Source: Pseudomonas putida (lineage in GTDB: Bacteria > Pseudomonadota > Gammaproteobacteria > Pseudomonadales > Pseudomonadaceae). From it: DNA of 64,000 nucleotides. Positions 53,551 through 63,282 of the stretch are shown here, piece by piece. The notes under the pieces are model-generated. The model searched no databases. It was not told the origin of the DNA and saw only the letters and a list, made by a program, of their open reading frames with translations. Location: contig NZ_JANHLE010000001.1 in NCBI RefSeq assembly GCF_028682475.1, positions 1 through 64,000 of the forward strand, written 5' to 3'. Position numbers and translations under genes: made by a program. How positions within the stretch are numbered: position 1 is the first letter of the stretch; every line of letters starts with the position of its first letter.

Positions 53551-55612
53551 TGCCCTTTTGCAGCAACTGGCCGAACTGGCAGGTGTTGCCGTGAACTGGA
53601 TTGACGCCAACGGTCGGGCGCAACGCGTCAGCGACCCGGCCTTGCGCCAGGTCCTGGCCGGGCTCGGTCATCCAGCCGACGACACCCAGCGCATTACCGC
53701 CAGCCTGCAAGCGCTCAAAGTTGCCCATGATGCCCGGCACCTGCCGCCGCTGTTTACTGTCGATGTGCAGCAGGCACTGGACCTGTCGGCCTACTTTGCC
53801 GCTGCCAGCGCTTGCCGGGTCGTGCAGGAAGACGGCACCGAACAACAGCTGCAACTGGATGCCGACAGCGCGCTCCCTGCGGGGCTACCGATCGGCTACC
53901 ACCGGCTGGAGATCGGCGACCGGCACTTTACCCTCGCTGTCGCCCCGACACGCTGCTTCAGCCTGCAGGATGCCCTCGGCTCCCCAACACCCCGCTGCTG
54001 GGGTATCAGCGCGCAGCTGTACAGCCTGCGCCGTGGCGGTGATGGTGGTTTCGGCGACTGCCTGGCGCTGGAACAACTGGCCCGCAGCGCCGCCGAACGG
54101 GGTGCCGATGCATTGGCCATCAGCCCGCTGCACGCCATGTTCGCCAGCGATACCCGGCGCTACAGTCCGTATTCGCCGTCCAGCCGCTTGTGGCTCAACA
54201 GTGTCTACGCCAGCCCCTCCGCCCTGCTGGGTGAACGCGCCGTGCGCATGGCGATAGAGACCCTGGGGCTGGAGGCGCAACTGCGGCAACTCGAACAACA
54301 ACCCCTGATCGACTGGCCGACGGCTGCAGCTGCACGCTACCAGGTGCTGCGCCTGCTGTTTGAAGACTTCATCGATGGCGACGATCCGCTACGGGCCGAC
54401 TTCGACAGCTACCGCGAAAAGGCCGGCGCCGCCCTGGAGCGCCACTGCTATTTTGAAGCACTGCTGGAGCAGGCCGAGGGCCGGGGGCTAAGCCCGGACT
54501 GGCGGCAATGGCCGGCGGCCTGGCACGACCCGCACAGCCCCGAAGTGCGCATTTTTGCCGAACAGAATGCCCAGCAGATCCAGTTTCATGCCTTCTGCCA
54601 ATGGTTGATCGAACGCAGCCTGCAGCGTGCCCAGGACGCCGCTCGCAGCAACGGCATGGCCATCGGCCTGATCGCTGACCTGGCGGTCGGTGCCGACGGT
54701 GCCGGCAGCCAGGCCTGGAGCCGCCAGGATGAACTGCTGGCTGAGCTCAACGTTGGCGCCCCGCCCGATATCCTCAATCGCTCGGGGCAGAACTGGGGGA
54801 TCTGCGCCTTCTCGCCCGAAGGTTTGCGGCGCAGTGGCTACCGCGCCTTTATCGAGATGCTGCGGGCCAACTTTGCCCATGCCGGTGGCTTGCGCATCGA
54901 CCATGTCATGGGTTTGCAGCGCCTGTGGCTGATTCCCCAGGGCGCCCATGCCAGTGAAGGCGCGTACCTCAACTACCCGCTGGACGATCTGTTGCGCCTG
55001 CTGTGCCTGGAGTCGGTGCGCCACCGCGCCATTGTGCTCGGCGAAGACCTCGGCACCGTGCCGGAAGGCTTGCGGGAAAAACTCGCCCAGCGCGCCATTC
55101 TCGGCATGCGCGTGCTGCAATTCGAGCAGGACCCGCCCGGCCACTTCAAGCCCATCCTCGACTGGCCGGACAATGCCCTGGCCACCTCCAGCACCCATGA
55201 CCTGCCGCCCCTGGCCGGCTGGCTGCAGGCCCGCGACATCGATTGGAACCAGCGTCTGGCGCTGATCGACGCCATCACCGAACGGCACTGGCGCGACACC
55301 CGTCAGCAGGAGCGTCAGGGCCTGCAACAGACCCTTGAGCGCAATTACAGCGTACAACCCGACAGTGATGGCCTGATCGATGCCTGCATCCGTTACCTGG
55401 GACATACCCGCGCGCCCCTGGTGCTGATACCGCTGGAAGACCTGCTGGGCATCGACGAACAACCCAACCTACCCGGCACCGTCGACACGCATCCGAACTG
55501 GCGCCGACGGTTTTCCCTGCCAGCCAGCGCACTGCTGGACGATGCCGATGCCGCGAGGCGCCTGGAGCTGCTGGCCCAGGCCCGTGAGCAGGCCTGGGAG
55601 CGCGACCGTTGA
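53543..55612 (+). CDS. malQ: 4-alpha-glucanotransferase MalQ
   Basis: 689 residues, GH77. Motifs are GGLRIDHVMGLQRLWLIPQG (nucleophile region), GEDLGTVPEGLREKLA and STHDLPPLAGW. The N-terminal domain is of the bacterial MalQ type. It transfers glucan segments and releases glucose, feeding chains of suitable length to TreY. Its ATG (MTDALLQQL) overlaps the treZ stop, and its TGA overlaps the treY start. Confidence 0.92.
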   Translation: MTDALLQQLAELAGVAVNWIDANGRAQRVSDPALRQVLAGLGHPADDTQRITASLQALKVAHDARHLPPLFTVDVQQALDLSAYFAAASACRVVQEDGTEQQLQLDADSALPAGLPIGYHRLEIGDRHFTLAVAPTRCFSLQDALGSPTPRCWGISAQLYSLRRGGDGGFGDCLALEQLARSAAERGADALAISPLHAMFASDTRRYSPYSPSSRLWLNSVYASPSALLGERAVRMAIETLGLEAQLRQLEQQPLIDWPTAAAARYQVLRLLFEDFIDGDDPLRADFDSYREKAGAALERHCYFEALLEQAEGRGLSPDWRQWPAAWHDPHSPEVRIFAEQNAQQIQFHAFCQWLIERSLQRAQDAARSNGMAIGLIADLAVGADGAGSQAWSRQDELLAELNVGAPPDILNRSGQNWGICAFSPEGLRRSGYRAFIEMLRANFAHAGGLRIDHVMGLQRLWLIPQGAHASEGAYLNYPLDDLLRLLCLESVRHRAIVLGEDLGTVPEGLREKLAQRAILGMRVLQFEQDPPGHFKPILDWPDNALATSSTHDLPPLAGWLQARDIDWNQRLALIDAITERHWRDTRQQERQGLQQTLERNYSVQPDSDGLIDACIRYLGHTRAPLVLIPLEDLLGIDEQPNLPGTVDTHPNWRRRFSLPASALLDDADAARRLELLAQAREQAWERDR

Positions 55613-58377
55613 ACGCCTTGAATGCCACCCTGCGCCTGCAGTTTCATGCTGGCTTTACCCTCGACGATGCGCTGGCGCTGGTGCCCTACTTCGCCCGCCT
55701 GGGCATCAGCCACCTGTACGCCTCGCCGCTGCTCAGTGCGCGACCCGGCTCGCTGCATGGCTACGACGTGATCGACCCGACCCGGGTCAACCCGGCACTC
55801 GGCGGCGAAGCGGCACTGATCAGGCTGGTAGCGGCATTGCGCCTGCATGGCATGGGCCTGATACTCGACATCGTCTCCAACCACATGGCCGTTGGCAGTG
55901 ACAACCCCTGGTGGCAAGACCTGCTGAGCTGGGGCCGGCGCAGCCGCTACAGCACGTTCTTCGATATCCAGTGGCACTCTGCCGATCCCTTGCTCGAAGG
56001 CCAGCTGCTGTTGCCGTTCCTCGCCAGTGACTACGGCGCAGTCCTGCAGGCCGGCGACATTCCGCTGTGCTTCCAGGCCAGCGCGGGCAGTTTCCACATC
56101 CGTCACCATGAGCACCGCTTTCCGGTCTGCCCGGCCGACTACGGACAGATCCTCTGCCTGAGTGACAACCCTGCAGTGCAAGCCCTGGGCACGCGCTTTG
56201 ACGCTTTGCACAGCGATACTCAGGCCACTGAAAAGGCCGTATTGCTGCAACAGGAACTGCTGGCGCTGGCCACAACGGTTTCGCTCGACAGCCTGCTCGA
56301 TGCCTTTGACGGGCGCACAGCGACAGGCTTCGAGCGCCTGCACCGCCTGCTCGAACAGCAGGCCTATCGCCTGGCCAGCTGGCGCACCGCCGCCGACGAC
56401 ATCAATTGGCGGCGCTTTTTCGACATCAACGAACTGGCCGGCCTGCGGGTCGAGCGCAGCGAGGTGTTCGAAGCCACGCATCAGAAGATTTTCGAGCTGA
56501 TCCGCACGGGCCTGGTCGATGGCCTGCGCATCGATCATATCGACGGTCTTGCCGATCCCCGTGGTTATTGCCGCAAACTGCGCAGGCGCGTCGATGCCCT
56601 GTTGGCTCAGCGGCCGCTGGGTGCCGCGCTGGAACACCTGCCAATCTACGTCGAGAAGATCCTCGGCGCTAACGAACAGTTGCACCGTGACTGGGGGGTG
56701 GATGGCACCACCGGCTATGAGTTCATGAACCAGGTCAGCCTGCTGCAACACGACCCGCAAGGCGAAGACATCCTCAACGAAGCCTGGACTGCCCTCAGTG
56801 AACGCCCGGCGTTTGCCGAAGAGCTGCGTCTGGCCCGCCAGCAGGTGCTCACCACCAGCCTGGCCGGAGACTTCGAATCGGTTGCCCAGGCCTTGCTGCA
56901 GGTCGCCCGCGACGACCTGATGAGCCGTGACCTGACCCTGGGCGCGATTCGCCGGGCACTGCAGGCACTGGTCGAGCATTACCCGGTGTACCGCACTTAT
57001 CTGCATGCTGGCGGACGCAGCGACGACGATCTGCCGTTCTTCAACCATGCCATGGCGGCTGCCCGGCAGAATCTGAGCGAAGGCGACTGGCCTGTGCTCG
57101 ACTCGCTGCAGCGCTGGCTTGGCGGCCAACCCTGGCGCAGCCTGCCACCCGGCCCGTCACGCAAACACCTGCGCCACGCCTGCATCCGCTTTCAGCAACT
57201 GACCGCACCGACCGCCGCCAAAGCCGTCGAAGACACCGCTTTCTACCGCTCGGCCTTACTCCTGTCACGCAATGACGTAGGCTTTGATGCCGAGCATTTC
57301 AGCGCACCGCTCGCGGCCTTTCACCAGGCATGTGAACAGCGCCAGCAACAGTTCCCGCACAACCTGCTGTGCACCGCCACCCACGATCACAAGCGCGGTG
57401 AAGACAGCCGTGCGCGCCTGGCAGTGCTGAGCGAACGTAGCCGCTGGTTGGTCAGCCGGGTCGAGCACTGGCGTGAACTGGCCGCGCCGCTGCGCAGCAC
57501 GCTGGCCGATGGCGAGGCGCCGAGCCCGGGGGATGAATGGCTGCTGTACCAGACCTTGCTGGGCAGCTGGCCCCTGGACCTGAACGAAGACGATCCGCTG
57601 GCGCTGCAGGCTTATGTCGAGCGGCTGCTGCAATGGCAACGCAAGGCCCTGCGTGAAGCCAAATTGCGCAGCAGCTGGAGCGCGCCGAACGACGTCTACG
57701 AACACGCGTGCCAGGCCTTCATCCGTGGTCTGCTGCAAGACCGGCAGAACCAGCAACTGCGCCACTCCCTGGCTCAGGCGGCGCAGTCCATCGCCTGCGC
57801 CGGCGCCTTGAACGGCCTCGCCCAGTGCCTGTTGCGCATGACCGTCCCCGGCGTGCCCGACCTGTACCAGGGCAATGAGTTCTGGGACCTGAGCCTGGTC
57901 GATCCGGACAACCGTCGCGCGGTGGACTTTACTGCCCGGCGCCAGGCGCTGGACGACAGCACCAACACCGCGCAGCTGCTCCAGGATTGGCGCAGCGGGC
58001 GGGTCAAGCAGGCGCTGATCAGCCAGGTGCTGCAACGGCGCCAGCAGTACCCCGAACTGTTCAGCCAGGGCCGCTACCTGCCACTGCAGGTGCAGGGTAG
58101 ACACGCCGCACAGGTACTGGCCTTCGCTCGCATCGGTGACGCGGCGCGAGCCATCGTGATTGTGCCGCGCCTGGCCTGCGGCTTGCTTGCTGATACCCCG
58201 ATTCCGTTGATCCCGGCACACCACTGGGAAGATACCCGGCTGCTGTTGCCGTTTACCTTGTCACCTGCCCATTGCTCGGGACTTTTTGCCGGTAGCGTAG
58301 TCACAGCCTCAAAGGAGCTGTTACTCAGCGCTGCACTCAAGGAGTTTCCGGTCAACCTGTTGATTGATCATGCCTAA
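55609..58377 (+). CDS. treY: Maltooligosyl trehalose synthase TreY
   Basis: 922 residues, GH13. It carries YDVIDPTRVNPALGG, ILDIVSNHMAVGSDNPWW, VDGLRIDHIDGLADP (catalytic Asp) and YVEKIL (Glu) in order, plus TATHDHKRGEDSRARL near the middle. It converts the reducing-end linkage of maltodextrin to an alpha,alpha-1,1 bond. The start is TTG, overlapping the malQ TGA (TTGA), and no better start lies in frame. The N-terminus NALNATLRLQFHAGFTLDDA matches family starts. Confidence 0.92.
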   Translation: MNALNATLRLQFHAGFTLDDALALVPYFARLGISHLYASPLLSARPGSLHGYDVIDPTRVNPALGGEAALIRLVAALRLHGMGLILDIVSNHMAVGSDNPWWQDLLSWGRRSRYSTFFDIQWHSADPLLEGQLLLPFLASDYGAVLQAGDIPLCFQASAGSFHIRHHEHRFPVCPADYGQILCLSDNPAVQALGTRFDALHSDTQATEKAVLLQQELLALATTVSLDSLLDAFDGRTATGFERLHRLLEQQAYRLASWRTAADDINWRRFFDINELAGLRVERSEVFEATHQKIFELIRTGLVDGLRIDHIDGLADPRGYCRKLRRRVDALLAQRPLGAALEHLPIYVEKILGANEQLHRDWGVDGTTGYEFMNQVSLLQHDPQGEDILNEAWTALSERPAFAEELRLARQQVLTTSLAGDFESVAQALLQVARDDLMSRDLTLGAIRRALQALVEHYPVYRTYLHAGGRSDDDLPFFNHAMAAARQNLSEGDWPVLDSLQRWLGGQPWRSLPPGPSRKHLRHACIRFQQLTAPTAAKAVEDTAFYRSALLLSRNDVGFDAEHFSAPLAAFHQACEQRQQQFPHNLLCTATHDHKRGEDSRARLAVLSERSRWLVSRVEHWRELAAPLRSTLADGEAPSPGDEWLLYQTLLGSWPLDLNEDDPLALQAYVERLLQWQRKALREAKLRSSWSAPNDVYEHACQAFIRGLLQDRQNQQLRHSLAQAAQSIACAGALNGLAQCLLRMTVPGVPDLYQGNEFWDLSLVDPDNRRAVDFTARRQALDDSTNTAQLLQDWRSGRVKQALISQVLQRRQQYPELFSQGRYLPLQVQGRHAAQVLAFARIGDAARAIVIVPRLACGLLADTPIPLIPAHHWEDTRLLLPFTLSPAHCSGLFAGSVVTASKELLLSAALKEFPVNLLIDHA

Positions 58378-58395
58378 ACCCTCAGGAGCGTCGAG

Positions 58396-58638
58396 ATGAG
58401 TATCGAAGAAAAACGTGTCCGTGAATTTGCCTACCAGATCTGGGAATCGGAGGGTAAGCCCGAAGGCCAGGAATCCCGGCACTGGGAAATGGCACGCAAA
58501 CTCGCCGAGGCCGAAGCCCTGGCGCCCAAGGCGACGCCGCGCAAGGCCAGGGCCAAACCGGCTGCACCGGCGTCGCCGCCGAGCAAACCGGCCGCGGTGA
58601 AGAAGCCGCGGGCGAGCAGGAAGCCGCCGGTTGCATGA
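58396..58638 (+). CDS. DUF2934 family protein
   Basis: 80 residues. The DUF2934 core is EEKRVREFAYQIWESEGKPE, then QESRHWEMARKLAEAEAL. The C-terminal half is Lys/Ala/Pro-rich (PRKARAKPAAPASPP...), probably disordered and basic. The ribosome binding site AGGAGCG is good. DUF2934 proteins sit in glycogen or trehalose operons of several Pseudomonas, with no known function. Confidence 0.9.
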   Translation: MSIEEKRVREFAYQIWESEGKPEGQESRHWEMARKLAEAEALAPKATPRKARAKPAAPASPPSKPAAVKKPRASRKPPVA

Positions 58639-58644
58639 GCCTTT

Positions 58645-58735
58645 TCGCGGGGCAAGCCCGCTCCCACCGAGAACTGGTGGGGGCAACTGACTTGTAGGAG
58701 CGGACTGCCCTGTGGGAGCGGGCTTGCCCCGCGAT
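58645..58735. repeat. REP cluster between the DUF2934 gene and glgX
   Basis: Two full REP cores in opposite orientation at the ends, with a third, partial GTAGGAGCGG unit between them. It lies within the operon, before glgX. Confidence 0.88.
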
Positions 58736-58759
58736 TAACCAGACCGATCAAGGAGCACC

Positions 58760-60904
58760 ATGAAAAAGCCCGCCCCTGTCGTCGAACCCTCACGAATCCG
58801 CGAAGGCCTGCCCTTTCCGCTGGGCGCCACGTGGGACGGCCTGGGGGTCAACTTCGCGCTGTTCTCCGCCCACGCCACCAAGGTCGAGCTGTGCCTGTTC
58901 GACGCCAGCGGCGAGGTTGAACTCGAACGCATCGAACTGCCGGAATACACCGACGAAATCTTCCACGGCTACCTGCCCGATGCCCATCCCGGGCAGATCT
59001 ACGGCTACCGCGTACACGGTCCCTATGAGCCGCAGAACGGTCACCGCTTCAACCCCAACAAGCTGCTGATCGACCCTTACGCCAAACAACTGGTGGGCAG
59101 CCTGAAATGGTCCGAAGCGCTGTTTGGCTACACCATTGGCCACGCCGATGGCGACCTCAGTTTCGATAAGCGCGACAGCGCGCCGTTCGTGCCCAAGTGC
59201 AAGGTCATCGACCCGGCTTACACCTGGGGCCGCGACCAGCGTGTCGGGGTGCCCTGGGACCGCACCATCCTCTATGAAGCCCATGTACGTGGCATCAGCA
59301 TGCGCCATCCGGCGGTGCCGGAGAGTAACCGCGGCACCTTTGCCGGATTGATGTGCGACGATTTGCTCGAGCACATCAAGCAGCTGGGCGTTTCTTCCAT
59401 CGAGCTGTTGCCGATCCATGCCTTCGTCAACGACCAGCACTTGCTGCAAAAGGGTCTGAACAACTACTGGGGCTACAACAGCATCGCCTTCTTCGCCCCG
59501 CATCCGCGCTACCTGGCCAACGGCAAGATCGCCGAGTTCAAGGAGATGGTCGCGCACCTGCACAATGCCGGCCTGGAGGTGATCCTCGATGTGGTCTACA
59601 ACCACACCGCCGAAGGCAACGAACTGGGCCCGACCCTGTCCATGCGTGGTATCGACAACGCCTCCTACTATCGCCTGAGACCCGACGACAAGCGCTACTA
59701 CATCAACGATTCGGGCACCGGCAACACCCTGGACCTGAGCCACCCCTGCGTGCTGCAACTGGTCACCGACTCGCTGCGCTACTGGGCCGGCGAGATGCAT
59801 GTGGACGGTTTTCGCTTCGACCTGGCGACCATCCTTGGCCGTTACCACGAAGGCTTCGACGAGCGTCACAGCTTCCTCGTGGCCTGTCGCCAGGACCCGC
59901 TGCTCAGCCAGGTCAAGCTGATTGCCGAGCCCTGGGACTGCGGCCCCGGCGGCTATCAGGTGGGTAATTTCGCCCCCGGCTGGGCCGAGTGGAACGACCG
60001 CTTTCGCGACACCGTGCGCGCCTTCTGGAAAGGCGATGAAGGCCAGCTGGCCGACTTCGCCGCACGCATGACCGCCTCTGGCGAGCTGTTCAACCGTCGC
60101 GGACGGCGGCCCTACGCCTCGATCAATTTCGTCACCGCGCACGACGGCTTCACCCTGCGCGATCTGGTTTCGTACAACGACAAGCACAACGAAGACAACG
60201 ACGAAAACAACGAGGATGGCAGCAATCACAACATCTCCTGGAACCACGGCGTCGAAGGCGCCACCGATGATCCCGACATCAACGCCCTGCGCCTGCGCCA
60301 GATGCGCAACTTCTTCGCCACCTTGCTGCTGGCCCAGGGCACGCCGATGATCGTCGCCGGCGACGAGTTCAGCCGCACCCAGCACGGCAACAACAATGCC
60401 TACTGCCAGGACAGCGAAATCGGCTGGGTCAACTGGCAGCTGGATGACGAGGGCGCGGCGCTGCTCAAGTTCGTCAAACGCCTGACCAAACTGCGTCTGG
60501 CTTACCCGGTGTTGCGCCGCTCACGCTTTCTGGTCGGCGACTACAATGAGGCAATCGGGGTCAAGGACGTCACCTGGCTGGCGCCAGACGCCAGCGAGAT
60601 GAGTGTCGAGCAATGGCAGGACAGTCAGGGCCGTTGCCTGGGCATGTTGATGGATGGTCGCGCCCAGGTCAGCGGTATCCAGCGCCCGGGGGCGGATGCC
60701 ACCTTGTTGCTGATCGTCAATGCCCATCACGACGCGCTGGCCTTCACCCTGCCACAGGTGCCTGAAGGTCAACACTGGAACTGCCTGATCGACACCGATC
60801 GGCCACAATTGCGCAAGGGTGAACGGCATGGCTTCGACAGCCCGTTGCAGGTGCAAGGACGTTCGCTGGTACTGCTGGAGCTGCACCCCGAAGACGACAG
60901 TTGA
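58760..60904 (+). CDS. glgX: Glycogen debranching enzyme GlgX
   Basis: 714 residues, GH13 isoamylase-type. CBM48 N-terminus (LGATWDGLGVNFALFSAHAT). Catalytic and conserved blocks are DVVYNHTAEGNELGPTLSMR, VDGFRFDLATILGR, IAEPWDCGPGGYQVGNF and FVTAHDGFTLRDLVSYNDKH. It removes short alpha-1,6 branches from glucan. AAGGAGC precedes the ATG. REP elements separate it from the DUF2934 gene, but operon order is conserved. Confidence 0.93.
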   Translation: MKKPAPVVEPSRIREGLPFPLGATWDGLGVNFALFSAHATKVELCLFDASGEVELERIELPEYTDEIFHGYLPDAHPGQIYGYRVHGPYEPQNGHRFNPNKLLIDPYAKQLVGSLKWSEALFGYTIGHADGDLSFDKRDSAPFVPKCKVIDPAYTWGRDQRVGVPWDRTILYEAHVRGISMRHPAVPESNRGTFAGLMCDDLLEHIKQLGVSSIELLPIHAFVNDQHLLQKGLNNYWGYNSIAFFAPHPRYLANGKIAEFKEMVAHLHNAGLEVILDVVYNHTAEGNELGPTLSMRGIDNASYYRLRPDDKRYYINDSGTGNTLDLSHPCVLQLVTDSLRYWAGEMHVDGFRFDLATILGRYHEGFDERHSFLVACRQDPLLSQVKLIAEPWDCGPGGYQVGNFAPGWAEWNDRFRDTVRAFWKGDEGQLADFAARMTASGELFNRRGRRPYASINFVTAHDGFTLRDLVSYNDKHNEDNDENNEDGSNHNISWNHGVEGATDDPDINALRLRQMRNFFATLLLAQGTPMIVAGDEFSRTQHGNNNAYCQDSEIGWVNWQLDDEGAALLKFVKRLTKLRLAYPVLRRSRFLVGDYNEAIGVKDVTWLAPDASEMSVEQWQDSQGRCLGMLMDGRAQVSGIQRPGADATLLLIVNAHHDALAFTLPQVPEGQHWNCLIDTDRPQLRKGERHGFDSPLQVQGRSLVLLELHPEDDS

Positions 60905-60967
60905 ACAGCGGGAACCGACGCCTTCGGAGCCGGTCCCATGCAGTAGGCTTGGTCACCAGGAGCAACC

Positions 60968-61762
60968 GTGAAACTCGAACCGGACCCCACTCTCCTTACA
61001 AGCACCCAAACGGCGCCGGCCGTGCGCCGGCTGCAGGTACTGACCGTCAACACCCACAAGGGTTTCACCGCCTTCAACCGCCGCTTCATCCTGCCCGAAC
61101 TGCGCGAGGCGGTGCGCAGCACCCAGGCCGACATCGTGTTTCTTCAGGAAGTGCTCGGCAGCCACGACCGCCATGCCGCCCGCCACGCCAGGTGGCCGCA
61201 AACCTCGCAATACGAGTTCCTCGCCGACAGCATGTGGAGCGACTTTGCCTATGGGCGCAATGCCGTGTACCCCAATGGCCACCATGGCAATGCGCTGTTG
61301 TCCAAGTACCCGATCATCGAGCACCGCAACCTTGACGTCTCGATCACCGGCCCCGAGCGCCGCGGCCTGCTTCATTGCGTGCTGGATGTGCCGGGCCAGC
61401 CGCACGTCCATGCCGTCTGCGTGCACCTGTCGCTGCTGGAAAGCCATCGGCAAAAGCAGTTGCAGCTGCTGCGCCGCTTGCTCGACTCGCTGCCCGCCGA
61501 CGCGCCGGTGATCATCGCCGGCGACTTCAATGACTGGAAGTTGCATGGCAACCGTACCCTGGGCTTGCACCGAGGCCTGCATGAAGCGTTCGAGCGTCAT
61601 CACGGTCTGTTGGCGCGCACCTATCCGGCACGCTTGCCATTATTACGCCTGGACCGTATCTACCTGCGCAATGCCATCAGCCATGCGCCACGAATTCTCG
61701 GTAACAAGCCCTGGAGTCACCTCTCCGATCATCTGCCGCTGGCTGTAGAAGTACAGCTTTAG
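60968..61762 (+). CDS. Endonuclease/exonuclease/phosphatase family protein
   Basis: 264 residues from a GTG start preceded by CCAGGAGC. The fold's motifs are LTVNTHKGF, DIVFLQEV (Glu), IIAGDFNDWKL (Asp/Asn) and LSDHLPLAVEV (His). Members hydrolyse phosphodiesters; some act on lipids or phosphoinositides. It follows glgX by about 60 bases. In other pseudomonads a phospholipid synthase often follows; none does here. Confidence 0.86.
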   Translation: MKLEPDPTLLTSTQTAPAVRRLQVLTVNTHKGFTAFNRRFILPELREAVRSTQADIVFLQEVLGSHDRHAARHARWPQTSQYEFLADSMWSDFAYGRNAVYPNGHHGNALLSKYPIIEHRNLDVSITGPERRGLLHCVLDVPGQPHVHAVCVHLSLLESHRQKQLQLLRRLLDSLPADAPVIIAGDFNDWKLHGNRTLGLHRGLHEAFERHHGLLARTYPARLPLLRLDRIYLRNAISHAPRILGNKPWSHLSDHLPLAVEVQL

Positions 61763-62074
61763 CAATGATTCGGCATAGCCGTGATGGCTGAAATTGCCAT
61801 CACGACTATCGAATGTAAATAATTGTTTAATTTCAGCAGATTGCCCCATCCAATAGCTTGACAACTGTTACATAACACATTCTTGACGCCCGCCCGCTCC
61901 TCTCCTTAGCTACATGTAATGCAGCATTGCAAGACTCCTTTCCGGGCCTCTAGCTCGCGCCTTTCAGCGCGCGAAAGAGACCGGTCTTGCTGGTTTGGGT
62001 CGCCCTCTGGTTTTGCCTTACAGCCCGTGACATCAGGCCAGAATCCTTGGCTGTTACAACAGAGGAGATCCGCC
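61763..62074. other. Intergenic region, 312 bases
   Basis: Contains a perfect nine-pair hairpin (61782-61806) after the EEP gene and a TTGACA sequence at about 61858-61863 that may be a -35 element for the next gene. No gene is supported. Confidence 0.6.
61782..61806 (+). terminator. Hairpin after the EEP-family gene
   Basis: CGTGATGGC and GCCATCACG form a nine-pair stem with a seven-base loop. No T-run follows, so termination may be Rho-dependent or weak. Confidence 0.5.
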
Positions 62075-63157
62075 ATGAAAAAAACTCTGAATCCTGCTGG
62101 CTTTGAGTATGTTTTCTACGCGGTTTCCACGTCGCTGCTTCTTGCAACCCCGTTGGAAACCCATGCGTTGGGCCTGGAGGATATCGACCCGTACAACTCT
62201 CTTGTGCAAGCGCAGGTGCACACGTTGCCGGGACTATCGCTGACACCTGTCAGTGCCAGTGGCCTGGGCCTGACCACCCTTGGCGCGTTCTCCGAGCGCC
62301 TGGCCGAGCGCCACGCGCCGGCAGCCTCCGACACCATCGCCAGCCAGTGGGCGCCTTTCTTTCCGGCCCCGACCAGAAACGGTGCGCCTGCACCCGCGCG
62401 TCTGGAAATGAACAACCAGAGCCTGCAGATCAGCCCGGACCTGTTCATTCGCGAAACCAGTGGCGGCAATACTCACCGTGCCGGTTTCTTCGTCGGTCAC
62501 AGCAACCTGCAAAGTGGCTTCGATGGCATGCGCAAACCCCAGGTTGGCGACAAAAAATCCAACGTCAGCCTCGAAGGTGAAAGCCTGGGTATGTACTGGA
62601 GCATGACCCACGATCAGGGTTGGCATGTGGATGCCGTGGCCATGGGCACCCGTTTCGACGTCAACGGCCGTAGCGAAAACGGCCAGCGTCTGGATGGCGA
62701 CGGGCATGCGCTGACCTTGTCGGTCGAAGGTGGCTTTCCGATCAAACTGGGCGCCAACTGGACGATCGAACCGCAAGCGCAATTGATCAACCAACAGTAC
62801 TTCCCCGGCAGCCAGACCCAGACCGACACCCAGCAAGCCTTCGATCAACAGCCCAACTGGACCGGCCGGGTCGGCGCCAAATTGTCTGCGCGCTACAACG
62901 TGCGTGGCATGCCCGTCGAACCCTTCCTGCGTACCAACGTCTGGCACGACTTTTCCAACGCCGACACCGTCAGCCTGGACAAGGTCGACAAGATCAGCAG
63001 CGGGCGCAACTCCACCACCGTTGAACTGGGCCTGGGCCTGGTGGCACGCGTCACCCCCAAAGTGGCATTGTTCGTCAGCGCCGACTACAGCAGCGATGTC
63101 GATGACAATGACTTGAACGGGGTGATCGGCAACCTCGGGGTCAGGGTCAGGTGGTAA
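62075..63157 (+). CDS. Autotransporter-type outer-membrane beta-barrel protein, short passenger
   Basis: 360 residues. A signal segment (FEYVFYAVSTSLLLATPLET) is followed by a short linker (about residues 40-110) and a C-terminal barrel (SGGNTHRAGFFVGHSNLQSG; HDQGWHVDAVAMGTRFDVNG; ALTLSVEGGFPIKLGANWTI; VGAKLSARYNVRGMPVEPFL) ending LGVRVRW, an outer-membrane aromatic end. These barrel repeats match the autotransporter beta-domain. The passenger is much shorter than usual, so it may be a barrel-only member or the remains of a larger protein. GAGGAG precedes the ATG. Confidence 0.78.
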   Translation: MKKTLNPAGFEYVFYAVSTSLLLATPLETHALGLEDIDPYNSLVQAQVHTLPGLSLTPVSASGLGLTTLGAFSERLAERHAPAASDTIASQWAPFFPAPTRNGAPAPARLEMNNQSLQISPDLFIRETSGGNTHRAGFFVGHSNLQSGFDGMRKPQVGDKKSNVSLEGESLGMYWSMTHDQGWHVDAVAMGTRFDVNGRSENGQRLDGDGHALTLSVEGGFPIKLGANWTIEPQAQLINQQYFPGSQTQTDTQQAFDQQPNWTGRVGAKLSARYNVRGMPVEPFLRTNVWHDFSNADTVSLDKVDKISSGRNSTTVELGLGLVARVTPKVALFVSADYSSDVDDNDLNGVIGNLGVRVRW

Positions 63158-63282
63158 CTGGCGGTAGGCAATTGTGTGAATAGCATCGTTCAAGGCGGCG
63201 ATAGTACGGAGCCTTTGCGTGTATGCGCCGCCAGAACCAATGCGTAGCCCACTAGAGATGGCTGCGCACCTGTACAGGTTTT

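Noticed and set aside
55393..57129. 578-codon minus-strand frame opposite malQ/treY
   Set aside because: Spans two certain genes and their overlap; no domain or start signal.
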